From positions 24,011,038 to 24,075,037 of the forward strand of contig NC_080046.1 of assembly GCF_012489685.1 (NCBI RefSeq): a stretch of 64,000 bases of DNA, in the 5' to 3' direction. The stretch's first letter is position 1. Each line of letters begins with the position of its first letter. Position numbers and translations under genes: made by a program. The stretch comes from Lotus japonicus (Eukaryota > Streptophyta > Magnoliopsida > Fabales > Fabaceae). Below, one piece after another: positions 23,481 to 34,728 of the stretch. Below the pieces are notes generated by a model. It was not told where the DNA came from, ran no database searches, and saw nothing but the letters and a program-made list of their open reading frames with translations.

Positions 23481-25519
23481 GTAGCGGTTAAAGGAAATGA
23501 AAAATAATACACTAGTTACAAAAATGAATAGAAAAAATGTTCTCTACCGCACTAATTACGTCTATTTACATATTATTATGAACCATGGAACCGTGGAGCT
23601 CTGCTTGGACTAATATTCGAAGACTTTGCTACCTTTCTTTTACTTCTCGTTCGATATAAGACATCGTCGGTATCTTAAACATATGACACCTAACAACATG
23701 CAAAAGGTGCTGTTAAGTACATGTAAGGACTGGCAGTTCAAGAACACAATCCAACATAATTACTTTAATGAAATGCATAATCAGCAAGATCTGCAAAATA
23801 ACTACAAAGATGGAAGAAAAAAAGTTAAAGGACATAAAGATATGAGAAAGAGATTGAGATACTAAAATGGGATGCCCTGCTAGAGGTCAAACCCATACAT
23901 TCTAAATAATCTATATCTAACTGATAACTTTGGCTCTTAACAAGAAGAATTACTCAGTTAAAGTGAATAAAGACATATATTGACAAAATATGTAGAAGTA
24001 ACAATTGACATTTAATACCTTTGAAGAACTGCAAGCTATCTCACACTCTAGACCATTAAAAATTTGTAGTCCTTCCATAACCTAGCTTGAAAAAGTAAGA
24101 CGGTTAAAATTTCAAATATTTGCAATTCATTTTACTCCACAACTATCTCTATTAGTTCCCTCTTAACTATGTAATTTATTCAGCCCATTAACAAAATCAT
24201 TATCATTATAAATCTAGCCTTTTCCCACTAGGCTGGGTCAGCTACATGCATAAGCCTTCACCAAAATGCTTCAGAGGAAAATACAACTTTGATTTTTTAA
24301 AATCAATTAAGAATCAAGTAAACCACATATTTGGCAAACATTTTAAACCTAATGATCATCAAAGATCTTTCTTTTTCCATGGTGTTTACCTATAAATTCA
24401 GCAAACAAGATGCACTCAAATAAGATCAATATATGAGAATGATGACATGGCAAATCGGGTCAATTTAAGTTTAAGAAAACCATGGTTTATTTGAGCTTCT
24501 AGACCCTGGGGCCAAGATACACTCTCCACTAGCAAAAAGAAGTTCAAAAAACAATAGGCAAAGGCAAAGAAGTACTAGAAAACTTTTTCAATTACAAGAT
24601 GCACATACATCAACTCATATGAAGTTGTGAAGCACTATAAAGGAAAGAACAATACCTGTATCTATGACTATCACCATATATCATGTCTTCTTTTCCTAAC
24701 TCTTTCCGTTGTAGAGCTTTACCCACAATAATAATCATGTAAATCATTCAATCATTAAACCAAAACATTAGAACAACTCACATTTAGCATTCTAAGTAAA
24801 TAAGAATATTTGATTAGGAAAGAAAGGGAAGCACCTTCATGAGAGTTTGAAGAAGGCAGGTGCTAGAACAACAGAAGACAGATATGGAGTTTGAAGAAAC
24901 TAAACACTGCTTGGCAACACACAGCTCTGTTGTATATAAACATTTACCTGCAACTTACACACCACACATCATGCATTTGAAATTCAAATCCGAAATCAGA
25001 TCACGAAAAGGGTATGAATCACCTTGTTTTTATAAATATCATCAGAAATTTGAAACAACAGATCAAACTGTGATATCAGTTCTGATTTTGATGGTAATAT
25101 CTTAGTTTTAATTAGCTACCAGCGTACTTTCACTATCAAGAAAACGAAAACATGTACATGCTCTTAATAGCAAATAACATGTATATTATCAAACCTATCC
25201 AAAATGACATTTAAGCATCATCAAAACAAACCAAACCGAAGTTTGGCAGCCTATATCACCACCTGATAAAATGATCTCTAAAGTTCATTAAATATACCCA
25301 CTACCCATATCTATACTATATTGCAGAAGTGTGTGTGTGTGCTCCCTCAGTCAAATGAACTTTAGCAAACCTAAGATATGATGGTTCTTGTCTTTCTGGT
25401 CATAATTAACGCACCATTTTGTAAAAGAAGTAAAAAGACCAAAACTTATATAATGTGAAAAGAGATGAAAATGTTAATCAAGAAAACTTCTATGTAGATA
25501 CTAGTTCTTTTTTACTTAC
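23481..25519. other. CACTA interior without a recognisable gene
   Basis: AT-rich sequence with no domain I can name. It lies downstream of the captured RopGEF exons on the minus strand, so it may hold its introns. One minus-strand open stretch at about 24660-24715 ends in a possible splice donor (GATACAG followed by GTATTG), but I cannot match it to PRONE. A (GT)n tract lies at 25328-25340. Confidence 0.4.
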
Positions 25520-26147
25520 CTTGGGTAGGGACTCAATATAGCTTTCAGGGATCTCCACCTCCGATAGGGTCTGTGCATTTATTGCCATCGCTGTTTTAAG
25601 TACTTGATTCATAAAACCTCTTTGATACTGCAGAAACCTTCTCACCGCATCAGATAAACCCTCTGCAGGAACCTTAAGTGTAGGTAATCACCACTTGTCA
25701 TCACTTTTTCTCTTCGAACTATGTTTATCTACATCATCTGCATCTTTTGATACATAGTAGAACCCATTCTGATCTTTGAAGTTATCTAGACAATCCTGCT
25801 CATCATCAACAAGTTTTTTTAAGAGCTAACAACCAATTGAGACATATCTATAGAAAAATAATGATCATTTTGGTTAGTGATCTTACAATAAGCATGTTGT
25901 CAAGCTTTCTTAAGGTAGGGATATTCATATGGAGATCTGTTCGTTGTCGCGTTGTCATAATCTATTCATTCAAAGATGAGGATCAATCATATATCAACTA
26001 TCATAGGGACAATAAGGAACATTAAAAAAGTAGGGTGTGAGTGAGGAGGGTTACCTCCATGCTGGATCCATCTTTTGATTTTTGTTGAGTAGGAACCATC
26101 TCAACAACATAATCTGTCACTGATAGAAGCCAATCGATTCCCTTTCT
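25520..26147 (-). pseudogene. Captured RopGEF gene fragment (PRONE domain), three exons
   Basis: RopGEFs activate ROP/RAC GTPases in plants through the PRONE domain. Three minus-strand exons are joined by GT-AG introns, all in phase 0: 26147/26145-26055 (KGIDWLLSVTDYVVEMVP), 25961-25887 (TTRQRTDLHMNIPTLRKLDN) and 25795-25520 (DCLDNFKDQNGFYYVSKDAD, then AMAINAQTLSEVEIPESYIE). They match the central PRONE region. A TGA at 25688-25690 replaces the second Trp of the usual KWWLP. The N-terminal PRONE part, the C-terminal part and the variable regions are absent. The fragment lies inside the CACTA element, so transposon capture is the likely origin. Confidence 0.85.
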
Positions 26148-26402
26148 CCATAGTGGCCATCATCTCAGCTAATTGGTTAGTGTTCACCATGTTCTGTTAA
26201 GTTAAACAAACAGTTAGTACTCATCATAAGATAGCATCTAGCATAACTATACAATATGATTAAGCACTAACTTCAATCAATTCTAAGCGAAAAATCGCTT
26301 GCAGACAATCAATTTTCACTCTTTGCAGAGTCACACAACCTAGCACAGAAGACCTATTCCCTAACAACTCCCGAAAGACTCGACCGTGCTCTGATACCAC
26401 AA
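26148..26402 (-). pseudogene. Truncated gypsy leader and gag start
   Basis: On the minus strand a leader identical in layout to that of element C leads to an ATG (26191-26189) and the first 14 codons of gag (MVNTNQLAEMMATM), ending at the RopGEF exon. The gag frame continues into the exon out of the PRONE frame and soon stops, so no fusion protein is expected. A primer site at 26388-26399 belongs to it. Confidence 0.85.
26388..26399 (-). promoter_or_regulatory. Primer-binding site beside LTR C1
   Basis: TGGTATCAGAGC on the minus strand, three bases from the LTR end at 26403. Confidence 0.9.
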
Positions 26403-29400
26403 TGTAACACCCTGATTTCGGTGGCGTCACTTTAGTAACCAAAAATAAACTTAATGCGGAAAAACGTGAATATTTTTTTTCGTCGATAATAGAATCAAAA
26501 CTGAAAGAAATAAAACTAGACGACAAAAGATAATAGAACTAATATGCATTAATAATTACAGCCCCCGCTGTAAGTAGCTACCTCGTCACGAGTAACCTCC
26601 AGTGACGGAAAGAAGAAAAGTGTAACGCCTGTAGGCAAAAGGTACAATCTAAAAGAAAGGTCAAGTGTCTGCAACACTGTCCCTCAAAATAAGAATAAGC
26701 TGGCCCATCGGCCTAAGACAAGACCTCCTAAGTCCAACCAACTCTCTGTGATTCCCGTAAAGAAACCACACAAAAAGCTATAGGTGGGAAACTACCCTGT
26801 CCCCAAAGAAACAAATGATGTTCAGAGCTAAGACTCTACTCCTACACTAATCCCATCTCGAGGAGCTCACACCAGCACTAAAACCTACATGCTAGCATGA
26901 TCGTCGTCCGAATCTGAATCCAGAACGACCAAGTCTATGTACACCATCCGTCCTCCTCTCACAACCGCGATGCGCTCCTGTTCCAGCATCTAAACCCTAG
27001 TTCCCCCCGAAGGGTGAACCGTCGTGAACCAGCCCGCCAAAGACATCTGACAAAGGGCGTAGTCCGCCAAAGCACACACAGAAGACGCGAGGGTCAACTC
27101 TAAAGAATTATGTAAATAATAGCACCAATAGATACAGATAAGAGAATAGCCACTTAGGCTTATAGCTAGGGATAGCATCCTAGGGTTGTATATTCCACAA
27201 AGGACATAAACGACAATAATAGCAAATAGCATGCATCAGATAAGATTAACAATTATCAATCACACACAGCAACTAAGTCAGTATGCATGTTGCATGAAAT
27301 GATATGACGGTTAACCCAGTTAACCAAATGCATTCCGGAAACAGATGGACATCAACGAATCAATCCTAGCACCAGCAACGGTGGGACCATTTCTGCCCGC
27401 GTGCCTCTTACACCACACAAAGGTAGCCAGATCAGCAGTAAACCCGAAGGTCTGCCATTTCGGTCTGCTACTAAGAGTCACCTAGCAGCGCTCTTACGCG
27501 GAAATCCGGGTCTTATGACCATTTTGGAATCCACCGAGGTCCGGTATCACGCCGTGTATTAACCTCCTATGTATGCATGAATGCAATGTGATTAGCCACA
27601 CAACGTCTCCGACCTCACTCGACACGTCGCCACGTGTTCTAGCTAACAAAATACAATTAATCATAAAATGAGTGCAAACACTCACGATAACTCTTCGAGT
27701 CATCAATGCTCTCACGAAGTCTCACGCTTCAGTGGAGTCTCACACATTCACAAAGTCTCACGCTTCAGTGAAGTTTTATGCTTTCACGGGGTCTCACGCC
27801 CCAGTGAATTTACACACTTGCACGAAGTCTCACGCTTCAGTGAAGTTTCATGCTATTCACGAGGTCTCACGCCTCAGTGAAGATCCATGCTTTTCACAAG
27901 TTCTCACGCCTTAGCGAAGTATCACGCATTCACAAGGTCTCACGCCTCAGTGAAGCTTCATGCTGTTCAAGAGGTCTCACGCCTCAGTGAAGATCCATGC
28001 TTTCCACAAGGTCTCACGCCTTAGTGAAGTATCACGCATTCACAAGGTCTCACGCCTCAGTGAAGCTTCTCGGCACATCCCTTGGATGGCTAAACAAACT
28101 GCTCAAAGAGCGAAGGAGTATCAACATACTCAGAACTTCTTAATATTCTCAACACTTGGATCCGACGACACTTCTCGTTTTCCACAACTAAGATTTGAAT
28201 CCTACGCTTCCTTTCGAGTTTGTTATCATTATTTGAAGATTTAGAGGTTGTTTAATGTCTTATGAGTTTTCTTTAAAAATAATATCCTTTTAGTCTTATC
28301 GCAAATCTTATGAGTTCTCGGGATCTCCTAATCCCAAATGTCGTTCAGAGAATGTCTCGATCCATGAAAACCATAACAAGGCCCGAATCTCATTCGTCCT
28401 ATCAAACTTCCTCCAAAATCTCAAAATAAAATCGGCATGACCTGCCCGCTATTCTCACTACTCAGAAACACAGATTTCATTGAAAAGGCATAATTAAATC
28501 AGCACCATCAACCAACATGTCATATATCAACATATTCTAAAATAACCACGTAGCACTTAGCATATAAAGCATGCATCACACATCCTAGATTACCCATTTA
28601 GCACATACCATGTAATTCAATCTCAAAATCATTCAGTAGATGAATCATCTACATTGTCAGCCGAAGCCTCAGAAAACATTTTTCCAATCAAGCACAAACA
28701 AGTGCATAAACAGTAAATCAATGTCGAAAGCATCGACCCTAAGCATTAACTAAGGATTCTCCAGGGTGATCTACGAAAGCTCCTTCACACTCAATGCCTT
28801 GCTCTTCAGGAAACTCCTCAAAAGCACCTTTTGAGCAAAACCACAGAAATCAATCACAATGAGTCAGAAACTCAGCAAACAATGCTCACTAAGATTACAC
28901 GAAGTAGTATATACTCCGAGGTACGATAATCTAGCGCGAAAGGACAAGTTTTCGAAAAAGGAATTTTCCCCCTCCCCCCTTAGGGTGCTCGGCCACTTTA
29001 GGTAATTAGGTGGCTCGATTTTTCTTCGATCAAACTTGGTTCCTATGCTATCATTAGCCGTAACTAAGGGTATTCTAAACTCGGAAAAATTATCGGATCG
29101 AAAACTGTCGCAGGGGTATTTTGGTCAATATTTTTAGCTCAGAAATTCAAAACTGAAATTTCGAAAAGCAAATTGGATGGGGACGTCACCAACGACGTTT
29201 ATGACAACTAATCCTACTAGCACTAAGCTAAGGCGATAGTTTTCAGCCCAAAGGACGAAGCTTTGCCCCAAAATGGGTATTTTAAGCCGAATTGAAACTC
29301 GACGGTAGTTTTTCGAGAATCGGCGCAGTATTATTAGCTAAACATACTCAGGAGAACGTAGGGAAGATGTTTAGAATCAAAAATGAGATTATCAGGATAG

Positions 29401-30354
29401 TTTTGTAAAAACCTCAAAACTATGAGCACGGAAAGACATAGAGAAAAGCTATGGAAAAGACGATACGATCCTCAGAGGTAAGGATTAGCGACTATACCTC
29501 GATACCTTGAAGTAGCAACTGTTGGATCAACGATCAAGCAAGAAATGAACAAAAGCTCTTCTTCCTCCTCTCTTGGTGAAGCTCGCGGGTTTATGGAGAG
29601 AAAATGGTGAAGTTTTGCCATTTTTTCTCATTTTCTTGCTATATATAGAGGTTGGCAAAACGTGGTAAAATGAAAGTTTCGCGAATCTGATTTTTCTGGC
29701 TTCATTCTCCATGAATTCTAAGATAGGTTTTGGTGACATAAATCCAAAACTCAAAAGAGGTTTCCTGGTATTTTAGGTGACTAATGCAAAGTCGGTGTAA
29801 AACTATTTTACCCGATAAGTTACTTTTTGCATTGAATGTCGGAATAGAAAACTTCCTTCTGAAGAAAGATTGAAATCATCAAGAGAAATGGGTGTACGCG
29901 TGTGGAATCTTCATCTGAAGTTCCGAATAGAAAAAGTCTTCATCGTCGGTTGATTCTAGGGTTTTGAACTATCAGGGTTATAGTTTCGGCAAACTTCCGA
30001 TGATTGGAATCGGGCGTTCGTACATCCTAGAGTTTCGCCTTGAAACGATTGTCATATAATGAATAAGAGAAGTTCTAACATTTCTCTGAAGATTTTTGGA
30101 ATTAATTTCCATCGTGACTTTAAGCGTAAACTAGCTATTTACTAGGGTTTCCGCCCTAGGTTTAAGCGTATAACAATCGTGCTATAACTTATATCGACTT
30201 CGATACGATCCTCAGAGTTTTCCTGAACTTTCTCCTTCATACATTTATTTCATTCAATAAACTCTTGTTCAGGTTTCCCTTCACGATACATCAACCCTAA
30301 TCGTGAATAAGAATTTTATTCACTTGTCATAAGCTCAAAAACTTGGGTCTTACA
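26403..30354 (-). repeat. Complete gypsy LTR (C1), 3' LTR of element C and 5' LTR of the truncated unit
   Basis: On the minus strand it begins TGTAAGACCCAAG at 30354 and ends GGGTGTTACA at 26403. It is flanked by a polypurine side (30355 onward) on one side and a primer site (26388) on the other, so it serves two internal regions. A TATA box TATATATA lies near 29640-29647. Compared with the partial LTR at 32922-34718 it lacks about 48 bp at 27646/27647. The conserved LTR reading frame has a stop (GAG to TAG) near 26987-26989. Confidence 0.88.
27690..28075. repeat. Minisatellite in LTR C1 (TCTCACGCCTCAGTGAAG motif)
   Basis: About ten imperfect units of roughly 35 bp containing GTCTCACGC(T/C)(T/C)CAGTGAAG occur head to tail. 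The open frames across it are repeat artefacts. Confidence 0.88.
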
Positions 30355-30398
30355 TTACTACCCTCCAAAAAGAAAGTTTCGACCTCGAAACTTAAGGT

Positions 30399-30600
30399 TC
30401 AGTAAAAGGTCTGAATATTGTTCTTGATCTTTTCCTCTAATACCCATATAGCACCGTCCATGTCTTTGTTCCAAATAACTTTCACTAAAGCACACTGCTT
30501 TCCCTTCGATTGTTTCACTCTTCTAGTCCCAAGGTTGACCGACGGCGTCTTAACAGACATATCATCTTTCAGCCCTATGTTGTCCGGCTCGACCACTTGA
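30399..30600 (-). pseudogene. Chromodomain-like C-terminal remnant, element C
   Basis: A 65-codon frame reading VEPDNIGLKDDMS... then VKVIWNKDMDGAIWVLEEKI matches the C-terminal tail of element D integrase. The family tail is a short chromodomain-like module thought to guide integration. Here the integrase it belonged to is gone. Between it and the LTR lies the segment with TTTTTGGAGGGTAGTAA that serves as the polypurine tract (30355-30371). Confidence 0.75.
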
Positions 30601-30604
30601 TAAC

Positions 30605-31425
30605 CCCTAGACGAAACATTGCGTTGGAATCTAATAGTCCATTAACGTCACTTCCAACTTCGTAACTATCGTCGCTCGCACCATGAAATCAATCTTCTCC
30701 TTAGTCACCGTTCAAATTAAAACTCGACTTGAGTCTTAATACCTCGTGCATAACAAGACTCATCCCCTTAATCATCAATTCATCGACCACTCATAAGCTA
30801 ATCATCCTCTTACTATCTAACAATCCATTATTGTCGTCTTCGTCCTCAAAACCTTCCTCACTCAAACCAATTTAGGCTTACTGAAATCCCTAACACTTCG
30901 CATAAATCGAGATTTATCCTCTAGAAGATCCAATCATAACTATACCTCAAGTATCCATCTTGATACGAACACTTCCCTTTCTGTAATTTGACCATCCTCC
31001 AATCATTCCAATACTTAGTCTCTCGATCAAAACTTGACAAGACTTCATGTCTCACGCGTTCGTGATCAAATCGATTGATCTAAAATCTAAGCCTCCACTA
31101 AGTTTGGACCTCTAATATGCTTTAACTCTCCAACATTTCTTAAATGAATATTCATTTCTTAATACGGACACTCCTTCCCAAAGGAAATCAATTACTTAAC
31201 ACGAACTTTCCTCCAAAACCCAACAAATCCTCGATCAATCCAAATTCATCTTACACATCCCCCTATCAAAGTCCATTACCCTGATATTAAATCCTCAACG
31301 ATGTCGCTACGGAACTACACACTCTCGACATCAAACGTATACTATCCATACGGAATCTCTCTAAGATTCATTCTTTAGCTTCTAGCTTCTTGTTAAACGC
31401 ATCGGTGCACGACTACTTTCTAGGC
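30605..31425. other. Non-coding interior of element C
   Basis: No open frame or domain. Its chromodomain-proximal part (30605-30660) is clearly similar to 51716-51776 of element E, so this is a shared replacement sequence and not random decay of pol. Confidence 0.6.
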
Positions 31426-32709
31426 TTAACGTGTTATTCTAAACCTCATGTAACTTCTATAGTTTAAATACGAGCAACGGTCAAATAAAGTATTAATAGG
31501 CGTAATAACTATAAGGTCAAAGCTTAAACCATATAAGTAAGATAGGTGTGTTGCATGCGCTACGAGAGTAATGGAGCATATTATACTAGAATGAGAAAGA
31601 ATGGTTAGAAGGTTACCATCGTTCTTGCGCTCTCCTCTGACAAACCCCTCAGCTCTCTCACCATCCATGGTGTAAACTCTTGCTTTAGCAGCAGGACGCT
31701 TTCCACGAGCAGTGTTCACGGTTGGCTCCGTCTTGGGTGCTCTGCACTGATCGGCATTATGCCCCATTTTGTTACAATTAAAGCATTTGGGCCTCGTGTC
31801 GGGACAAGCATTAGCATAGTGCTCCGGCTTCCCACACCTGAAACAGGTCATTTCCCTGTTCAAAGTCCGATCTCCAGAACCACCAGCAGTACCCGTCATG
31901 GGTCTATAAGATCCTGAAGTAAACCCTTTTTCAGCAGGACGCTGATATGGCCTCCCGCTCTGAAATTTCCCTTTGTCTTGAAAATTTTGAGAACCTGATC
32001 TCATCGGCCCTCTAGTTCCAGCACGGTTTAACCTTCTATTCTTCATCAGCTCCACTTCTGTGGCCTTCTCAACCAACGACTGAAAGCGCATGATTCCTAA
32101 TGGCCTCACCGAGTCCTCGATATCAGGCCTCAGTCCATTAACAAAACGCTTGCACATGTAGCATTCATCAACGTGATCGTTGAAAAACTGAAAATGCTTC
32201 GCTAGAGATTCCAACTTGGAAGCAAATTCTGGTACAGACATACCTCCTTGACGGAGTGTCAGAAACTGTGCCTCCCTCTCATCCCGAGCACTTGTTGGAA
32301 AATACTTCTCCAAGAATGCGGTCCGGAATGAGTTCCAGTTAATCTCTTCATGGTTGGCTTCCATGATCCCCCTGGTGCCCTTCCACCAGTATTCGGCATC
32401 ACCCAGCCGCAGATAAGTTGCCATGCCCAGCTTGGCACCCTCAACAGTTTGTAATACGCCAAATATCTTCTCAATCTCCTGGATCCAGAGATCCGCTTTG
32501 TCTGGGTCAGTACCACCCGAGAACTTTGGTGGATCTTGTCTCCTGAAGTCATTCAGGCCTTTGTTCTGGTGCAATGTCACTTCCCTCTGACGCTGATGCT
32601 GATCACGTGCCTCCTCAGCAGCACGCCTCATAGCATTATCGTTTGCTTGTGCAGTCACAGCTTGAGCCATAGTGGCCATCATCTCAGCTAATTGGTTAGG
32701 GTTCACCAT
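31426..32709 (-). CDS. Gag of non-autonomous gypsy element C, 427 codons, intact
   Basis: ATG at 32709-32707, stop at 31426-31428. Residues about 60-215 are the Ty3/gypsy gag core ([53 protein letters not shown]). Two CCHC zinc knuckles follow (CFRCGKPEHYANAC and CFNCNKMGHNADQC, about residues 290-325). The last about 75 residues cover the place where a protease should start, but the DSGA active site is not encoded; they read LLTILSHSSII and later LSFDLIVITP. It could coat RNA and supply or join particles. It is the only intact retroelement frame of its size on this strand and may be trans-mobilised by D-type copies (inference). Confidence 0.8.
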   Translation of the reverse strand: MVNPNQLAEMMATMAQAVTAQANDNAMRRAAEEARDQHQRQREVTLHQNKGLNDFRRQDPPKFSGGTDPDKADLWIQEIEKIFGVLQTVEGAKLGMATYLRLGDAEYWWKGTRGIMEANHEEINWNSFRTAFLEKYFPTSARDEREAQFLTLRQGGMSVPEFASKLESLAKHFQFFNDHVDECYMCKRFVNGLRPDIEDSVRPLGIMRFQSLVEKATEVELMKNRRLNRAGTRGPMRSGSQNFQDKGKFQSGRPYQRPAEKGFTSGSYRPMTGTAGGSGDRTLNREMTCFRCGKPEHYANACPDTRPKCFNCNKMGHNADQCRAPKTEPTVNTARGKRPAAKARVYTMDGERAEGFVRGERKNDGNLLTILSHSSIICSITLVAHATHLSYLYGLSFDLIVITPINTLFDRCSYLNYRSYMRFRITR

Positions 32710-32906
32710 GTTCTGTTAAGTTAAACAAACAGTTAGTACTCATCATAAGATAGCATCTAGCATAACTATACAATATGATTAAGCACTAACTTCAATCAAT
32801 TCTAAGCGAAAAATCGCTTGCAGACAATCAATTTTCACTCTTTGCAGAGTCACACAACCTAGCACAGAAGACCTATTCCCCAACAACTCCCGAAAGACTC
32901 GACCGT

Positions 32907-32918
32907 GCTCTGATACCA
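32907..32918 (-). promoter_or_regulatory. Primer-binding site, element C
   Basis: TGGTATCAGAGC on the minus strand, three bases from the LTR end at 32922. Confidence 0.9.
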
Positions 32919-33403
32919 CAATGTAACACCCTGATTTCGGTGGCGTCACTTTAGTAACCAAAAATAAACTTAATACGGAAAAACGTGAATATTTTTTTTC
33001 GTCGATAATAGAACCAAAACTGAAAGAAATAAAACTAGACGACAAAAGATAATAGAACTAATATGCATTAATAATTACAGCCCCCGCTGTAAGTAGCTAC
33101 CTCGTCACGAGTAACCTCCAGTGACGGAAAGAAGAAAAGTGTAACGCCTGTAGGCAAAAGGTACAATCTAAAAGAAAGGTCAAGTGTCTGCAACACTGTC
33201 CCTCAAAATAAGAATAAGCTGGCCCATCGGCCTAAGACAAGACCTCTTAAGTCCAACCAACTCTCTGTGATTCCCGTAAAGAAACCACACAAAAAGCTAT
33301 AGGTGGGAAACTACCCTGTCCCCAAAGAAACAAATGATGTTCAGAGCTAAGACTCTACTCCTACACTAATTCCATCTCGAGGAGCTCACACCAGCACTAA
33401 AAC

Positions 33404-33751
33404 CTACATGCTAGCATGATCGTCGTCCGAATCTGAATCCAGAACGACCAAGTCTATGTACACCATCCGTCCTCCTCTCACAACCGCGATGCGCTCCTGT
33501 TCCAGCATCTCAACCCTAGTTCCCCCCGAAGGGTGAACCGTCGTGAACCAGCCCGCCAAAGACATCTGACAAAGGGCGTAGTCCGCCAAAGCACACACAG
33601 AAGACGCGAGGGTCAACTCCAAAGAATTATGTACATAATAGCACCAATAGATACAGATAAGAGAATAGCTACTTAGGCTTATAGCTAGGGATAGCATCCT
33701 AGGGTTGTATATTCCACAAAGGACATAAACGACAATAATAGCAAATAGCAT
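33404..33751 (-). CDS. LTR-encoded ORF, short version (element C)
   Basis: A 115-codon frame inside the LTR, same orientation as the element. Its N-terminal half is hydrophobic; then CQMSLAGWFTTVHPSGGT, and the C-terminus ends VVLDSDSDDDHASM. Compared with the D version it lacks about 85 residues between the PSGG segment and ERIAV. It has no known domain. Whether it is translated is unknown. Confidence 0.4.
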   Translation of the reverse strand: MLFAIIVVYVLCGIYNPRMLSLAISLSSYSLICIYWCYYVHNSLELTLASSVCALADYALCQMSLAGWFTTVHPSGGTRVEMLEQERIAVVRGGRMVYIDLVVLDSDSDDDHASM

Positions 33752-34279
33752 GCATCAGATAAGATTAACAATTATCAATCACACACAGCAACTAAGTCAG
33801 TATGCATGTTGCATGAAATGATATGACGGTTAACCCAGTTAACCAAATGCATTCCGGAAACAGATGGACATCAACGGATCAATCCTAGCACCAGCAACGG
33901 TGGGACCATTTCTGCCCGCGTGCCTCTTACACCACACAAAGGTAGCCAGATCAGCAGTAAACCCGAAGGTCTGCCATTTCTGTCTGCTACTAAGAGTCAC
34001 CTAGCAGCGCTCTTACTCGGAAATCCGGGTCTTATGACCATTTTGGAATCCACCGAGGTCCGGTATCACGCCGTGTATTAACCTCCTATGTATGCATGAA
34101 TGCAATGTGATTAGCCAAACAACGTCTCCGACCTCACTTGACTCGTCGCCACGTGTTCTAGCTAACTTAATGTCTCTATAAAGAATACCCTAAGGTAAAA
34201 GTCGATTCTGCGACAAAATACAATTAATCATAAAATGAGTGCAAACACTCACGATAACTCTTCGAGTCATCAATGCTCT

Positions 34280-34640
34280 CACGAAGTCTCACGCTTCAGT
34301 GGAGTCTCACACATTCACAAAGTCTCACGCTTCAGGGAAGTTTTATGCTTTCACTGGGTCTCACGCCCCAGTGAATTTACACACTCGCACGAAGTCTCAC
34401 GCTTCAGTGAAGTTTCATGCTATTCACGAGGTCTCACGCCTCAGTGAAGATCCATGCTTTTCACAAGGTCTCACGCCTTAGCGAAGTATCACGCATTCAC
34501 AAGGTCTCACGCCTCAGTGAAGCTTCATGCTGTTCATGAGGTCTCACGCCTCAGTGAAGATCCATGCTTTCCACAAGGTCTCACGCCTTAGTGAAGTATC
34601 ACGCATTCACAAGGTCTCACGCCTCAGTGAAGCTTCTCGG
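34280..34640. repeat. Minisatellite in partial LTR of element C
   Basis: Same TCTCACGC..CAGTGAAG units as at 27690-28075, about ten copies, nearly identical between the two LTRs. Confidence 0.85.
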
Positions 34641-34718
34641 CACATCCCTTGGATGGCTAAACAAACTGCTCAAAGAGCGAAGGAGTATCAACATACTCAG
34701 AACTTCTTAATATTCTCA

Positions 34719-34728
34719 CGCCTCTTGG
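34719..34728. other. Head-to-head junction of two opposed truncated LTRs
   Basis: Left of it the minus-strand LTR C is cut; right of it the plus-strand LTR D starts mid-LTR (CTTGTGCTGTGGGAGC, equivalent to about 43366). About 10 bp (CGCCTCTTGG) match neither. This is a rearrangement breakpoint with filler, not a transposition product. Confidence 0.8.

Larger units (their letters stand above)
30355..32921 (-). mobile_element. Internal region of non-autonomous gypsy element C
   Basis: Between its two LTRs the element holds leader, an intact gag, about 0.8 kb of non-coding sequence and a chromodomain-like remnant. Protease active site, RT, RNase H and integrase are absent. The arrangement parallels that of element E, so the two represent one non-autonomous lineage rather than independent decay. 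Confidence 0.8.
32922..34718 (-). repeat. Partial 5' LTR of element C (inner 1.8 kb only)
   Basis: Closely matches 26403-28158 of LTR C1, including the minisatellite, but carries about 48 bp (34167-34214) that C1 lost. The match stops after TATTCTCA at 34718. The outer part with the U3 promoter is missing. Confidence 0.85.

Noticed and set aside
24860..25105. 81-codon plus-strand open frame in the CACTA interior
   Set aside because: No recognisable domain, on the opposite strand to the captured gene, AT-rich; not distinguishable from chance.
25309..25345. Helitron-like 5' end TCTATACTATATTGCAG followed by (GT)n
   Set aside because: Only a short match to a loose consensus, with no matching hairpin-CTRR end found downstream.
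26148..26191. Possible gag-RopGEF fusion protein
   Set aside because: The gag frame enters the exon out of the PRONE frame and hits a stop within a few codons.
27690..28075. CRISPR-like look of regularly spaced repeats
   Set aside because: Units are imperfect, inside an LTR, without unique spacers or cas genes, in a plant genome; it is a minisatellite.
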